Assembly: GCA_030583905.1 (NCBI GenBank) | Contig: CP129481.1 | Location: 2,944,136-3,008,135, forward strand | Direction of reading: 5' to 3' | DNA: 64,000 nt | Source of the DNA: Anaerolineales bacterium | GTDB taxonomy: Bacteria; Chloroflexota; Anaerolineae; Anaerolineales; Villigracilaceae | Shown here: positions 35,531 through 44,195 of the stretch, piece after piece | How positions within the stretch are numbered: the stretch's first letter is position 1 | Layout of the letters: every line of letters begins with the position of its first letter | Notes under the pieces: model-generated | Database searches by the model: none | What the model was told of the DNA's origin: nothing | What the model saw: the letters and a program-made list of their open reading frames with translations, nothing else | Translations under genes and position numbers: made by a program

Positions 35531-35553
35531 TACCATCTTGCATTATAGAACAT
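35531..35553 (-). pseudogene. 23-bp RHS relic next to tRNA-Leu
   Basis: On the minus strand it reads 'MFYNARW', and differs at only one base from the start of the RHS tip at 33410-33432. It is the outermost trace of the RHS array, 45 bases from the tRNA gene. Confidence 0.55.
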
Positions 35554-35581
35554 CCAAAACAAAATCGCCGCGTTTTTATAG

Positions 35582-35587
35582 TAGAAT
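35582..35587 (+). promoter_or_regulatory. Putative -10 element (TAGAAT) for tRNA-Leu
   Basis: TAGAAT ends 10 bases before the 5' end of the tRNA. No clear -35 hexamer is seen. Confidence 0.4.
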
Positions 35588-35597
35588 CAACCACGCC

Positions 35598-35681
35598 GGG
35601 GCGATGGCGGAATCGGCAGACGCAACAGACTTAAAATCTGTCGTTGGTAACAACGTGAGGGTTCGACCCCCTCTCGCCCCA
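35598..35681 (+). tRNA. tRNA-Leu (anticodon UAA)
   Basis: The acceptor stem GGGGCGA pairs with TCGCCCC, discriminator A. The anticodon stem ACAGA/TCTGT encloses CTTAAAA, giving anticodon UAA. A long variable arm (CGTTG..CAACG) marks it as type II, and the T-arm is AGGGTTCGACCCCCT-like. CCA is not encoded. tRNA-Leu genes are common integration sites; no second copy of its 3' end was found in the window. Confidence 0.95.
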
Positions 35682-35788
35682 TCTTCCATCATGCCATTGT
35701 AGGCGGTGCGGAGCGCCGCGTGGCGGTCTTCACATACACGAGGCTGCCTCCCGAAGACCGCAATGGCGTTTTCACCCAAAGGCTGGTC

Positions 35789-36940
35789 ATGTTCTTTACC
35801 CGTCAACAACTTGAAGAGATCGAAAACAAATCCCTCGCGCCGTATGGCATGAAGAGCAGCGAGACAAAAGGACGCGCCTACCTCGACGGCGAGCCCGAGT
35901 ACCGCACCTCCTTTCAAAGGGATCGCGACCGCATCCTGCACACCACCGCATTCCGCAGGCTGGAATACAAGACGCAGGTATTCATCAACTTCGAAGGCGA
36001 CCACTTCCGCACCCGCCTCACCCACACGCTGGAAGTTGCCCAGGTTGGCAGGACGCTTGCCCGCGCCCTCGGCGGCAACGAAGACCTCGTCGAAGCCATC
36101 TGCCTCGCGCATGACCTCGGTCACTCCCCCTTCGGGCATTCCGGCGAAGTGGCGCTTGCGCGGCTGATGAAAGACTTCGGAGGCTTCGACCACAACAAAC
36201 AATCCCTGCGCATCGTCACAGAACTCGAACAGCGTTACCCCGAATTCCCCGGCTTGAATCTCACCTGGGAAGTGCGCGAAGGCATGGTCAAGCACGAATC
36301 GGAATACGACATCTCCGACGCCCGCGATTTCAACCCCGACCTGCGCGGCAATCTCGAAACGCAGATCGCCAACGTCGCGGACGAACTCGCCTACACCACC
36401 CACGACCTTGACGATGGTCTGCGCTCCGGCATGCTCACCCCGCAAACGCTGGACGGCGTGGCATTGTGGGAGATTCTGCGTGAAACCTACAACTGGCGCG
36501 GCGCGCTGCTCGGCGATATGGAACGGCACCGCATGATCCGTCACCTGGTCGGCATCATGGTCACCGACATGGTCAAAGCCACCGATGAGCGCCTGCGCGA
36601 GAGCAAGGTCAACTCGCCAATGGACATACAAAAACTGAAACACAATGTCATCGGCTACAGCGAAGAAATGCAGCGGCGCAACCGCGAGTTGAAGGATTTT
36701 CTTTATAAAAAGCTCTACCGCCACTACCGCGTGGTGCGGATGCAGGTCAAAGCCGAGCGCATCATCTCCGACCTGTTCCATGCCTACCGCGCCGAACCCG
36801 CCATGCTTCCCGAACAATTCCAGTTCTTCATCGAAAAGCGCGGGCTGGAACGCACCATCTGCGATTACATCGCCGGCATGACAGATCGATACGCCGTCGA
36901 AGAACATCAAAAACTATTCAATCCCCTCGAAAAGCCCTAG
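35789..36940 (+). CDS. dgt: dGTPase-like deoxynucleoside triphosphate triphosphohydrolase
   Basis: A 383-residue HD-domain enzyme of the dGTPase family that removes triphosphate from dNTPs. The metal site is 'TRLTHTLEVAQ' (His near residue 80) and 'AHDLGHSPFGHSGE' (about 108-121), with a later Asp in 'ANVADELAYTTHDLDDG' (about 200-216). The N-terminal 'YRTSFQRDRDRILHTTAFRR' is typical. Length is normal for the short form. ATG at 35789 is chosen; a GTG at 35720 would add 23 residues that read unlike the family. The same enzymes also act in phage defence by depleting dNTPs, but here it sits among core genes before greA. Confidence 0.9.
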   Translation: MFFTRQQLEEIENKSLAPYGMKSSETKGRAYLDGEPEYRTSFQRDRDRILHTTAFRRLEYKTQVFINFEGDHFRTRLTHTLEVAQVGRTLARALGGNEDLVEAICLAHDLGHSPFGHSGEVALARLMKDFGGFDHNKQSLRIVTELEQRYPEFPGLNLTWEVREGMVKHESEYDISDARDFNPDLRGNLETQIANVADELAYTTHDLDDGLRSGMLTPQTLDGVALWEILRETYNWRGALLGDMERHRMIRHLVGIMVTDMVKATDERLRESKVNSPMDIQKLKHNVIGYSEEMQRRNRELKDFLYKKLYRHYRVVRMQVKAERIISDLFHAYRAEPAMLPEQFQFFIEKRGLERTICDYIAGMTDRYAVEEHQKLFNPLEKP

Positions 36941-36955
36941 ACTGGCTTTTCAATT

Positions 36956-36991
36956 GGAAAGGGGGCGCGCATCACTCCAATGCCCCTTTCC
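36956..36991. other. Hairpin between dgt and greA
   Basis: GGAAAGGGGGC pairs with GCCCCTTTCC across a 15-base loop. There is no U tract, so it may be a weak terminator or an mRNA-end structure. Confidence 0.4.
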
Positions 36992-37027
36992 CGCATATGA
37001 AGTTTTACACATAGAAAGGAGCAATCC

Positions 37028-37492
37028 ATGTCCCAACCCAACTACCTGACCCCGGAAGGTGAAGCAAAATTAATGGCTGAACTGGAGGAATTAAAAGGTC
37101 CGCGCCGCGTGGAACTCGCCGCCCGGTTGCGTTCCGCCATTCAAATGGGCGACCTTTCAGAGAACGCCGATTACCACAAAGCCAAGGAGGATCAAGGCTT
37201 CCTCGAAGGGCGCATCCAGGAGATCGAAGCCATCCTGCGCAACTCGGTCATTATCGAAAAATCCGCTAAAAAAGGGGTGGTTTCGATCGGTTCGCATGTG
37301 ACCATTCAGGAGGAGGGCTTTGAACCTGAAACCTATCATCTCGTCGGTCCCACTGAAGCGGACCCGCGTAACGGGCGCATCTCCCACGAATCACCCATTG
37401 GCAGCGCCCTGATGGACAAAAAGGTCGGGGATACAGCGGAGGCGGATGCCCCCGCCGGCAGGATCAAATTCAAGATCATCAAGATCGAATAA
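37028..37492 (+). CDS. greA: Transcription elongation factor GreA
   Basis: A 154-residue GreA of normal length. The N-terminal coiled coil contains 'GDLSENADYHKAKEDQGFLE' (about residues 41-60), with the acidic tip residues that enter the RNA polymerase secondary channel and stimulate transcript cleavage in backtracked complexes. The C-terminal FKBP-like domain has 'ISHESPIGSALMDKKVGD'. A good ribosome site (AAAGGAG) lies 8 bases before the ATG, and a strong terminator follows. Confidence 0.97.
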   Translation: MSQPNYLTPEGEAKLMAELEELKGPRRVELAARLRSAIQMGDLSENADYHKAKEDQGFLEGRIQEIEAILRNSVIIEKSAKKGVVSIGSHVTIQEEGFEPETYHLVGPTEADPRNGRISHESPIGSALMDKKVGDTAEADAPAGRIKFKIIKIE

Positions 37493-37493
37493 C

Positions 37494-37528
37494 AAAAAAA
37501 TCCCGTCCTGTATAGGACGGGATTTTTG
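37494..37528. terminator. Bidirectional terminator between greA and a convergent gene
   Basis: ATCCCGTCCT-GTAT-AGGACGGGAT, preceded by A7 and followed by T4-5, serves both greA (+) and the convergent membrane protein gene (-). Confidence 0.9.
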
Positions 37529-37537
37529 ATTCTCGTA

Positions 37538-38533
37538 TCAGCCCTGGCGGGGCCAGATCGCCAGTTCCAATGTGATGCGCTCGAAATAACTGCCATCCGG
37601 CATCGGTCCCTTGCCGTATTCAAGATCAACCACCGTGGCAAGCAATTGCAGGGTGGCGGTTTCAAGCAACACTTGCGCGTGCGGTTCCACCAGCACAAGC
37701 TCGCCTTTCGGCTCCAGCCGCGCGCGGATCGCCGGGTCTTCGAACGCATGCTGCGACATCAACACTTTGGTGGCAGTCTTGATATCGTTTTTGTCAAAGA
37801 GCCAGAATTCAAGTGCGGTCACTTTCTTTGGCTCGCCTACGCCGATGGCTTCCGAAACGCCCACGCCGTACTCGCCCAGGAACTCGCCAGCCTGTGTGTC
37901 GATGCTGAACGACTCATCGTACAGATCGTCTCCCAACACATAGGTTGTCATCGTTTGCGTAATGGGAGGCGCGAGCCCAAGTTCTTCAAAATTGGTGCGT
38001 TCGGTGGAGCGGTTGATCTCGGAAGCATGTTTCGCCGCCGTCATTTCACCGCTGCCGCGTTTCCCAAGCAATTTGAACATATACAGCGCAATGGCAGCCA
38101 CCACGCCCAAGAGCAGGATGACGCCAATGGCAATTCCGGCTGTCCGCGTGAGGGATGACATTCCGCCGCTGCCGTCATCCACAGGTGCCCCGCCGCCGGA
38201 AGAAAGGACGCTGGCGACCAGATCACCGTATACCCGGATGACATCCACTTCCTGATTGCCGGGGTTGGCTTGGATCTTAAGGAACGCATCCTGTGCCCCG
38301 GCGCCAAGATTCACCCAACGCTGTACGGCAAGGTTCGGGTCCGAATTGAGGCGAAAGGAGTCAAGCGTCATGCGCAGGTAATCTTCCTGCAGGTCCGGGC
38401 GCAGATAGGCAGGCGTTGCATCCTTGAATTCCTTTGTCTGCCACCCGATCACAAGCCCCACAAGCACTCCGACCAATGCGGCAATGATCGTAGCCTTGGG
38501 CAGATTCTTCAACAATGCGATGATAAACTGCAT
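37538..38533 (-). CDS. Membrane protein with two transmembrane segments, unknown
   Basis: A 331-residue protein. An N-terminal membrane segment ('ATIIAALVGVLVGLVIGW') is followed by an external region of about 100 residues and a second membrane segment ('TAGIAIGVILLLGVVAAIAL', about residues 135-155), then a cytoplasmic domain of about 170 residues with beta structure ('TTYVLGDDLYDESFSID'). I know similar proteins only as uncharacterised Chloroflexota membrane proteins. The start at 38533 has AAAGGAG upstream; longer frames lack a site. Convergent with greA. Confidence 0.7.
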   Translation of the reverse strand: MQFIIALLKNLPKATIIAALVGVLVGLVIGWQTKEFKDATPAYLRPDLQEDYLRMTLDSFRLNSDPNLAVQRWVNLGAGAQDAFLKIQANPGNQEVDVIRVYGDLVASVLSSGGGAPVDDGSGGMSSLTRTAGIAIGVILLLGVVAAIALYMFKLLGKRGSGEMTAAKHASEINRSTERTNFEELGLAPPITQTMTTYVLGDDLYDESFSIDTQAGEFLGEYGVGVSEAIGVGEPKKVTALEFWLFDKNDIKTATKVLMSQHAFEDPAIRARLEPKGELVLVEPHAQVLLETATLQLLATVVDLEYGKGPMPDGSYFERITLELAIWPRQG

Positions 38534-38686
38534 ACGCGACTCCTTTAAATCAATGGATAGCCCGATTATACATCCATTTCCGGCGCTTATCGTGTCAGAA
38601 GGGTTATCATTTCCGGACGAAAGACAGCGCTTCAACCCCGCCGACAATTGACCGGCACCATAGTGCGGGGGCAGCCCCGACGCCGG

Positions 38687-40993
38687 TTAGACGCTCTCCG
38701 GAACGATCTCCTCGAGCAGGAAACTCTCGGAGCAGTTCGTGCATTGCGCCTCGCGCTTATTGGCGACCACCAACAGACCGTTGCACTTGGGGCATGGCTT
38801 CGGCAGCGGACGCTTCCACGATGTGAAATCGCAATTCGGATAGTTCACACAGCCAAAGAATGTGCGTCCCTTGCGCGTCTTGCGTTCCACCAGGTCGCCG
38901 CCATCCTTCGGGCAGGTGACGCCGATCTTCTCCAGCCACGGCTCGGTATAGCGGCAGGTCGGGAAGTTGGCGCAGGAAATGAACTTGCCGAACCGCCCGT
39001 AGCGGATGACCAACTCGCCGCCGTCTTCAGGGCAGGCGCGTCCGATCGGTTCCGGCTCGGATTTGGTGACGGGCATCTCGGCTTGCGCCTTTTTCACATC
39101 CGCGGAAAACGGCTCATAGAACTCGCGGATCGCATCCACCCAAGTCATTTCACCATCGGCGATCTTGTCGAGGTCTTCCTCCATATGGGCGGTGAAATTG
39201 AAATCCACCACTTCGGGGAAGTACTGCACCATCAGGTCGGTAACCTGGAAGCCCGTATCGGTCGGGATGAGGCGTTTGTCCTCGCGCACCACATACCCGC
39301 GTTGTTGGATCGTGGAGATGGTCGGCGCATAGGTGGAGGGACGCCCGATGCCGTTCTCCTCCAATGCCTGCACCAGCGAGGCTTCCGTAAAACGCGGCGG
39401 CGGCTGGGTGAAATGCTGTTCGGGGATCAAACGCACCAATTCCTGCTTTTGTCCCTCCGCCACCCCGGCGGGGATCTTTACATTCTCTTCCTCGTCATCC
39501 GCTTTTGCATCTTCATTTTTGGCTTCTTCATAGACAACCAAAAAACCCGGGAATTTCACTGCCGAGCCGGAAGCCCGCAGAAGATATTCATGCTCATTTG
39601 TTTTGCCGGTCACTTCCACCTGCAAGGTATCGTACACCGCCGCTTCCATTTGTGAAGCCACAAATCTCTGCCAGATCAGGCGGTACAACTTGAACATGGC
39701 GGGGTCGAGAAAATCCTTGACCGCTTCCGGCGTGCGCATGGCGGATGTTGGGCGGATGGCTTCATGAGCCTCCTGCGCATTTGCGGATTTGGTCTTATAG
39801 ACCGGCGGTTCGGGCGGCAGGAAGTCTGCGCCGTATTTTCCGGTCACATACTCGCGGGCTTCTTCCTGAGCCGTCTTGGCGATATTCGTCGAGTCGGTTC
39901 GCATATAAGTGATGAGACCCGTCGAGCCTCCATTGCCTACATCTTGACCTTCATACAGTCCCTGTGCAAGCGCCATCGTCCGTTTGGCGGTGAAGCCCAG
40001 CTTGCGAGAAGCCTCCTGCTGCAGCGTGGAGGTGGTGAACGGCGCGGAGGGTTTCCGTCTCCGCTCTCCGCGTTTGACCTTTGTAATGGCATACGAGGCA
40101 GTTTCCATGTCGATGAGAAGCGGTCTGACCATCTCCTCGCTGGGAAGTTCCGGTTCCTTGTCATCCACGCGGACAAGCTTCGCGATGAAACTGGTCTTCG
40201 ACTTCTCGGGCATGAACTCGCCGTGAATGGACCAATATTCGATGGGCTTGAACTCGTCGATCTCGCGCTCGCGGTCAACGATCAGCCGCAGCGCCACCGA
40301 CTGCACGCGCCCGGCGGAAAGCCGCCCGCGTACTTTCTCCCACAAAATGGGACTGATGCTGTACCCGACGAGACGGTCCAGCACGCGGCGCGCCTGCTGG
40401 GCATTGACCAGATCCATGTTGATATCGCGCGGATGCGAGAACGCCTCCGCGACAGCGGGCGCCGTGATCTCGTGGAACACGACGCGTTTTGTCCGTTCCG
40501 GTTCGATCTCCGCCGCTTCCATGAGATGCCACGAAATGGATTCGCCCTCGCGGTCGGGGTCGGTCGCAAGATAGATCTCCTCGGATTTTTTGGCGAGCTT
40601 TTTGAGTTCCTTGACCACTTCCTTCTTTTCGTTCGGCACGCGGTACTTCGGCGTGAAATCATTCTCCACATCCACCGACAACTGTGACTTCAACAGGTCG
40701 CGCACATGTCCCACCGAAGCGCGGACGGTGTATCCCTTGCCGAGAAAACGCCCGACGGTCTTCGCCTTGGCGGGCGATTCGACGATCACCAGTTTCCCTT
40801 CGCGCTTCTCCACTTTCACAGGCTTCGGCGGCGGGACGAGTCCTTCATGGGCTTCTGTCTTTCCCATGCGGTACAGTTTCGTGCCGCAAACGGAACAGGT
40901 CCCCGTCGTCACAGGGGAGCTTTTGGCATTGAACCCTGCAACGGGGTCTTGTATCTCCCGTTTGGTCTTACACTTCATGCAATATGCTTCCAT
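38687..40993 (-). CDS. topA: DNA topoisomerase I with N-terminal Cys-rich ribbon
   Basis: A 768-residue type IA topoisomerase. A short N-terminal zinc-ribbon-like segment ('CMKCKTKREI' and 'GTCSVCGTKLY', residues 5-45; resembles DUF5679) precedes the TOPRIM domain ('KLVIVESPAKAKTVGRFLGK', acidic 'ATDPDREGESISWHL'). The active-site Tyr is in 'GLITYMRTDSTN'. The C-terminus has three Cys4 zinc modules ('ACPEDGGELVIR', 'TCPKDGGDLVER', 'PCPKCNGLLVV'). It relaxes negative supercoils. The fused N-terminal ribbon is unusual for bacteria in general. ATG 40993 chosen for its CTGGAGG site. It follows manC in the same leftward cluster. Confidence 0.96.
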   Translation of the reverse strand: MEAYCMKCKTKREIQDPVAGFNAKSSPVTTGTCSVCGTKLYRMGKTEAHEGLVPPPKPVKVEKREGKLVIVESPAKAKTVGRFLGKGYTVRASVGHVRDLLKSQLSVDVENDFTPKYRVPNEKKEVVKELKKLAKKSEEIYLATDPDREGESISWHLMEAAEIEPERTKRVVFHEITAPAVAEAFSHPRDINMDLVNAQQARRVLDRLVGYSISPILWEKVRGRLSAGRVQSVALRLIVDREREIDEFKPIEYWSIHGEFMPEKSKTSFIAKLVRVDDKEPELPSEEMVRPLLIDMETASYAITKVKRGERRRKPSAPFTTSTLQQEASRKLGFTAKRTMALAQGLYEGQDVGNGGSTGLITYMRTDSTNIAKTAQEEAREYVTGKYGADFLPPEPPVYKTKSANAQEAHEAIRPTSAMRTPEAVKDFLDPAMFKLYRLIWQRFVASQMEAAVYDTLQVEVTGKTNEHEYLLRASGSAVKFPGFLVVYEEAKNEDAKADDEEENVKIPAGVAEGQKQELVRLIPEQHFTQPPPRFTEASLVQALEENGIGRPSTYAPTISTIQQRGYVVREDKRLIPTDTGFQVTDLMVQYFPEVVDFNFTAHMEEDLDKIADGEMTWVDAIREFYEPFSADVKKAQAEMPVTKSEPEPIGRACPEDGGELVIRYGRFGKFISCANFPTCRYTEPWLEKIGVTCPKDGGDLVERKTRKGRTFFGCVNYPNCDFTSWKRPLPKPCPKCNGLLVVANKREAQCTNCSESFLLEEIVPESV

Positions 40994-41092
40994 CGAACCT
41001 CCAGCGCAAAATGCGCCCATCGTTTCATTATCATTGTTGCAAAACGTAAGGGCGCATTCTACGCAATTTTTCCAAATCCCGCAAATCGTTTA

Positions 41093-42190
41093 TTAGAGGA
41101 ATTTTTCCTGTTTGTGTTTTTTCAGGTGTTCGACGATGTCTTTCACCTTCTGCGCCTGGTCTGTTTTGCAGACCATTAACACATCGCCGCCATCCACGAT
41201 GACCATATCGTCCACGCCGATGGTCACGATCAAGCGCTCGCCGTTCCCGCCATAGACGAGGGTATTGTGCGTTTCGTGTGCAAGATGCAAATTTCCGTTT
41301 GTGGCAACATTGCCGTTCATGTCAGGGAGCAATACCTCGAACAACGAAGACCACATACCGACATCACTCCAGCCAAGTCCGCCCGCCGGCAGTACAGCCA
41401 CGCGCTCGGCGTTCTCCATGATGCCGTAATCCACAGTTTCGTTTTTCAGGTCGAACCACAATGTATTGATGGTGTCATCCTGTTGCGGCGTGCCCCACGC
41501 GGATGAGATATCCTTCAACGCTGTGCCCAGTGCGGGCATCTGCCTGTCGATCTCGCCCATGATCGTATTCACCTTCCAGACGAACATGCCGCTGTTCCAG
41601 GAATGATCGCCTGTACGGAGCAGCTGCTGGGCAGTCTGCTCATCGGGCTTTTCCTTGAAGCGCTTCACTCTGTAGACAGGATAGTTGTTGTATTGCCCAT
41701 CCAGGGTTTCACCCTGCTGGATGTATCCATACGCCGTGGACGGAGCCGTCGGCGTGATGCCGAGCGTGACCAGATGATCATCGTCCGCAACGTCAAACGC
41801 GGCTTTAAGCAGGTAATGGAACAGATCCACGTTTCGGATGAAATGATCCGACGGCAGGATCGCCATCGAAGCGTTTGGATCTCGCTTTTGCAATACAGCC
41901 GCCGCCAACCCCACCACGGATGCCGTTCCGCGCGGCGCCGGTTCGATCAGATAATTCTCTTCGGGGATTTCGGGCGCCTGCTGTTTCATCTCGCGCGCCT
42001 GTTCCTCGACGGTCACCACTAGAATCCGTTCGGGCGGGAATAAATTCTCCAGCCGCGCCACCGTGCTTTGGAATAGGGTCTCCTGCCCCAACAAGGGCAG
42101 CAACTGCTTGGGGCGTTCCTTGCGGGATACGGGCCAGAGGCGCGTCCCACCGCCGCCAGCCATGATGACTGCATAATGATGTTCGGACAT
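41093..42190 (-). CDS. manC: Mannose-1-phosphate guanylyltransferase
   Basis: A 365-residue nucleotidyltransferase that makes GDP-mannose from GTP and mannose-1-phosphate, for glycan synthesis. The signature 'MAGGGGTRLWPVSRKERPKQ' is at residues 10-29 and 'RFKEKPDEQTA' (about 178-188) is the sugar-phosphate-binding region. 'AILPSDHFI' gives the metal-binding Asp. It is the single-function short form, without the isomerase domain. The ATG overlaps the dprA stop by one base (TAATG), so it is coupled to dprA. Confidence 0.93.
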   Translation of the reverse strand: MSEHHYAVIMAGGGGTRLWPVSRKERPKQLLPLLGQETLFQSTVARLENLFPPERILVVTVEEQAREMKQQAPEIPEENYLIEPAPRGTASVVGLAAAVLQKRDPNASMAILPSDHFIRNVDLFHYLLKAAFDVADDDHLVTLGITPTAPSTAYGYIQQGETLDGQYNNYPVYRVKRFKEKPDEQTAQQLLRTGDHSWNSGMFVWKVNTIMGEIDRQMPALGTALKDISSAWGTPQQDDTINTLWFDLKNETVDYGIMENAERVAVLPAGGLGWSDVGMWSSLFEVLLPDMNGNVATNGNLHLAHETHNTLVYGGNGERLIVTIGVDDMVIVDGGDVLMVCKTDQAQKVKDIVEHLKKHKQEKFL

Positions 42191-43302
42191 TATTTATTCA
42201 CCTTGTATTCGGATTGGTCTTCGCGCATTGCCACATAATTCATACCACCAACCTGGCGAACCATTCCTTTCAATTCCATTAAAGCAAGTGTGGCGGAAAT
42301 TTTTTCGATGGGCAGGTTGGCTTGATTGCGGATCTCGTCCACGTGCATCGGCTCGCCGCCCAATACATCCAGCACGCGCGCTTCGGTCTCATCGGCGGGC
42401 AGGATCTTCCGCGCCGTTTTCTTCTCGCCGATGCGGGTCAGGTCCAGTGTCTGCATCAAGTCTTCGGGGGTCAGTAACGGCAACGCGCCTTTTTGAATCA
42501 GGCGGTTCGTGCCTTTGCTTTGCGGTGCAAGGATGCTACCCGGCACAGCGAACACTTCACGCCCCTGCTCGGCGGCGAACTCGGCGGTGATCAATGCACC
42601 GCTGGTTTCCGCCGCCTCGATCACAACCACTGCTAGCGACAAGCCGGAAATGATCCGATTCCGCGGCGGGAAATTCGACGCATCGGGCGGTGTGCCAACC
42701 GCATAATCGCTGATGACCGCGCCGCGTTCCATCATCTGTTCGGCAAGCGCGCGGTGTTCCGGCGGATAGATCTTGTCCACGCCGGAGCCAAGAACCGCGA
42801 TCGTCCGCCCGCCGACTCGCAGCGCGGCTTGATGCGCGATGGCATCCACTCCACGGGCGAGTCCGCTCACGACGGTGATCCCATTTGCGGCTAGGAACGA
42901 AGCGATCTCTTCCGTCACCTGCCTGCCGTACGGCGTCACTTTGCGCGTCCCGACGATGGCGACGGCGAACAGGTCATCCTGCAAATATTCGCCGCGGATG
43001 TACAGGATGGGCGGCGGCTGATCGATCTCCCGCAGGCGGGATGGATACCCTTCATCCGTCCACGTCAGGATGGTGATGCCCTGCGCTTCGATCTTCGCCC
43101 AAACCTGATCCAGATCAACGGACTCTCGCGCCGCGACAACGCGTTCGACCAGTTTCGCGCCCAAGCCTGCTTCCGCCAACGACGCAGGGTCAGCCCGCCA
43201 CGCGGACTCGAGGTCGCCAAAATAGGCGACCAGCCCCTGCATGCGGACTGCGCCAATGCCTTTGATGAGATTGAAGCCGATCCAGTATTTTTTATCGTCC
43301 AT
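42190..43302 (-). CDS. dprA: DNA-processing protein DprA (Smf)
   Basis: A 370-residue DprA. Helix-hairpin-helix-like N-terminus ('NLIKGIGAVRMQGLVAYFG'), Rossmann core with 'AIVGTRKVTPYGRQ' (about 113-126), 'VVSGLARGVDAIAH' and the conserved 'FPPRNRIISGLS' (about 215-226), and a C-terminal winged helix ('DEIRNQANLPIEKISATLAL'). It protects incoming single-stranded DNA and loads RecA in natural transformation. A TACAAT lies 13 bases before the ATG with no ribosome site, so its transcript may be nearly leaderless. Confidence 0.95.
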   Translation of the reverse strand: MDDKKYWIGFNLIKGIGAVRMQGLVAYFGDLESAWRADPASLAEAGLGAKLVERVVAARESVDLDQVWAKIEAQGITILTWTDEGYPSRLREIDQPPPILYIRGEYLQDDLFAVAIVGTRKVTPYGRQVTEEIASFLAANGITVVSGLARGVDAIAHQAALRVGGRTIAVLGSGVDKIYPPEHRALAEQMMERGAVISDYAVGTPPDASNFPPRNRIISGLSLAVVVIEAAETSGALITAEFAAEQGREVFAVPGSILAPQSKGTNRLIQKGALPLLTPEDLMQTLDLTRIGEKKTARKILPADETEARVLDVLGGEPMHVDEIRNQANLPIEKISATLALMELKGMVRQVGGMNYVAMREDQSEYKVNK

Positions 43303-43315
43303 GAATTGATTTGAG

Positions 43316-43321
43316 ATTGTA
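43316..43321 (-). promoter_or_regulatory. Putative -10 element (TACAAT) for dprA
   Basis: TACAAT on the minus strand ends 13 bases before the dprA start at 43302; no Shine-Dalgarno sequence is present. Confidence 0.4.
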
Positions 43322-43362
43322 TCACCCCGTGGCGATTTACGATTTTAATTGGGGATCACAAA

Positions 43363-43908
43363 TCAGGTTTCATCCACCAAACCATCCAGCAGATGGACGG
43401 TCATCACACGGGAGTCCATATCGACATTGAGGACGACCGGGGGAATGGCGGGCAGCAAAATTTCCCCGCCCGTTTTATTGCGGACGATATACACATCATT
43501 CGCGCCGGTTTCCAAAATTTCAACCAATTCCCCAAGCGGATTGCCGTTATCGTCCACCACCAGCAAACCGACCAGCTCATACTTGTAATGCTGACCTTCC
43601 GGCAATGGCGGGACTTCGCTCGACTTGACATACACCCACTGGTTGCGGAAACGCCCCGCGGATTCGGGCGTGTCGTATCCTAGTAACTTTACCAACAATC
43701 CCTGCCCGTGCACACGCACGTTCTCGAATTCGGCGGCTTCATGTTTTTCACCGACGTACACCTTGCGCCCATTTTTGATGCGTTCCGGAAAATCGGTGTG
43801 CAGGTCCATGATCATCTCGCCGCTCACCCCGTGCGGGCGGCGGAGAAATCCGATTGCCAAATAAACAGACTCGCCTTGCGGCGAGCCTGGATCCTTTTTC
43901 GACATCAT
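43363..43908 (-). CDS. rimM: Ribosome maturation factor RimM
   Basis: A 181-residue 16S rRNA processing factor. The N-terminal beta-barrel starts with 'LAIGFLRRPHGVSGEMIMDL' and the C-terminal PRC barrel has 'VGLLVVDDNGNPLGELVEIL' and 'ILLPAIPPVVLNVDMD'. It assists maturation of the 30S head near S19. The first codon overlaps the end of khpA by one base. Gene order rpsP-khpA-rimM is a widely kept cluster, which supports the call. Confidence 0.94.
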   Translation of the reverse strand: MMSKKDPGSPQGESVYLAIGFLRRPHGVSGEMIMDLHTDFPERIKNGRKVYVGEKHEAAEFENVRVHGQGLLVKLLGYDTPESAGRFRNQWVYVKSSEVPPLPEGQHYKYELVGLLVVDDNGNPLGELVEILETGANDVYIVRNKTGGEILLPAIPPVVLNVDMDSRVMTVHLLDGLVDET

Positions 43909-44138
43909 CAGGGTTCCACTACATCAAGGGTGGCTTGCTTGCCCTTGCGGTCCGCCGCAACGCGCAACAGCGTGCGGATGGAGTTCGCCACCTTGCCGCC
44001 CCTGCCGATGACGCGCCCCATATCGTCTTTGGCAACGCTCAGCTCGATGCGGACCCGATTCCCGCTGCTCTGTTTCACGGATACTTCCTCGGGGTGATCC
44101 ACAAGGGATTTTGCGATGTATTCGATCAGGTCTTTCAT
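43908..44138 (-). CDS. khpA: KH-domain RNA-binding protein KhpA
   Basis: A 76-residue single KH domain protein with the GxxG loop 'IGRGGKVANSIR' (about residues 43-54). KhpA proteins bind RNA and act with KhpB in cell-division and sRNA control. It lies between rpsP and rimM as in many bacteria. Length is normal. Confidence 0.93.
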   Translation of the reverse strand: MKDLIEYIAKSLVDHPEEVSVKQSSGNRVRIELSVAKDDMGRVIGRGGKVANSIRTLLRVAADRKGKQATLDVVEP

Positions 44139-44152
44139 GGTTACCTTTCAAG

Positions 44153-44185
44153 AGACCCTGAAGGTTCGCAGAACCTTCAGGGTCT
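44153..44185. repeat. 33-bp palindrome (AGACCC..GGGTCT family), copy 2
   Basis: Arms AGACCCTGAAGGTT and AACCTTCAGGGTCT match perfectly around CGCAG. Same length and design as the copy in hsdM at 13423-13455. It lies between rpsP and khpA, where it may also act as an mRNA hairpin. Confidence 0.8.
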
Positions 44186-44195
44186 GATCGGCAAA

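Noticed and set aside
35598..35681. tRNA-Leu 3' end as attachment site of the plasmid-like module
   Set aside because: I looked for a second copy of the T-arm and acceptor 3' sequence near 2700-3260, 21970-22020 and 31400-31540 and found none, so the site remains unproven.
35576..36910. 444-codon frame antisense to dgt
   Set aside because: It is complementary to a highly conserved enzyme gene in GC-rich DNA, where long antisense frames arise from codon bias; no domain is visible.
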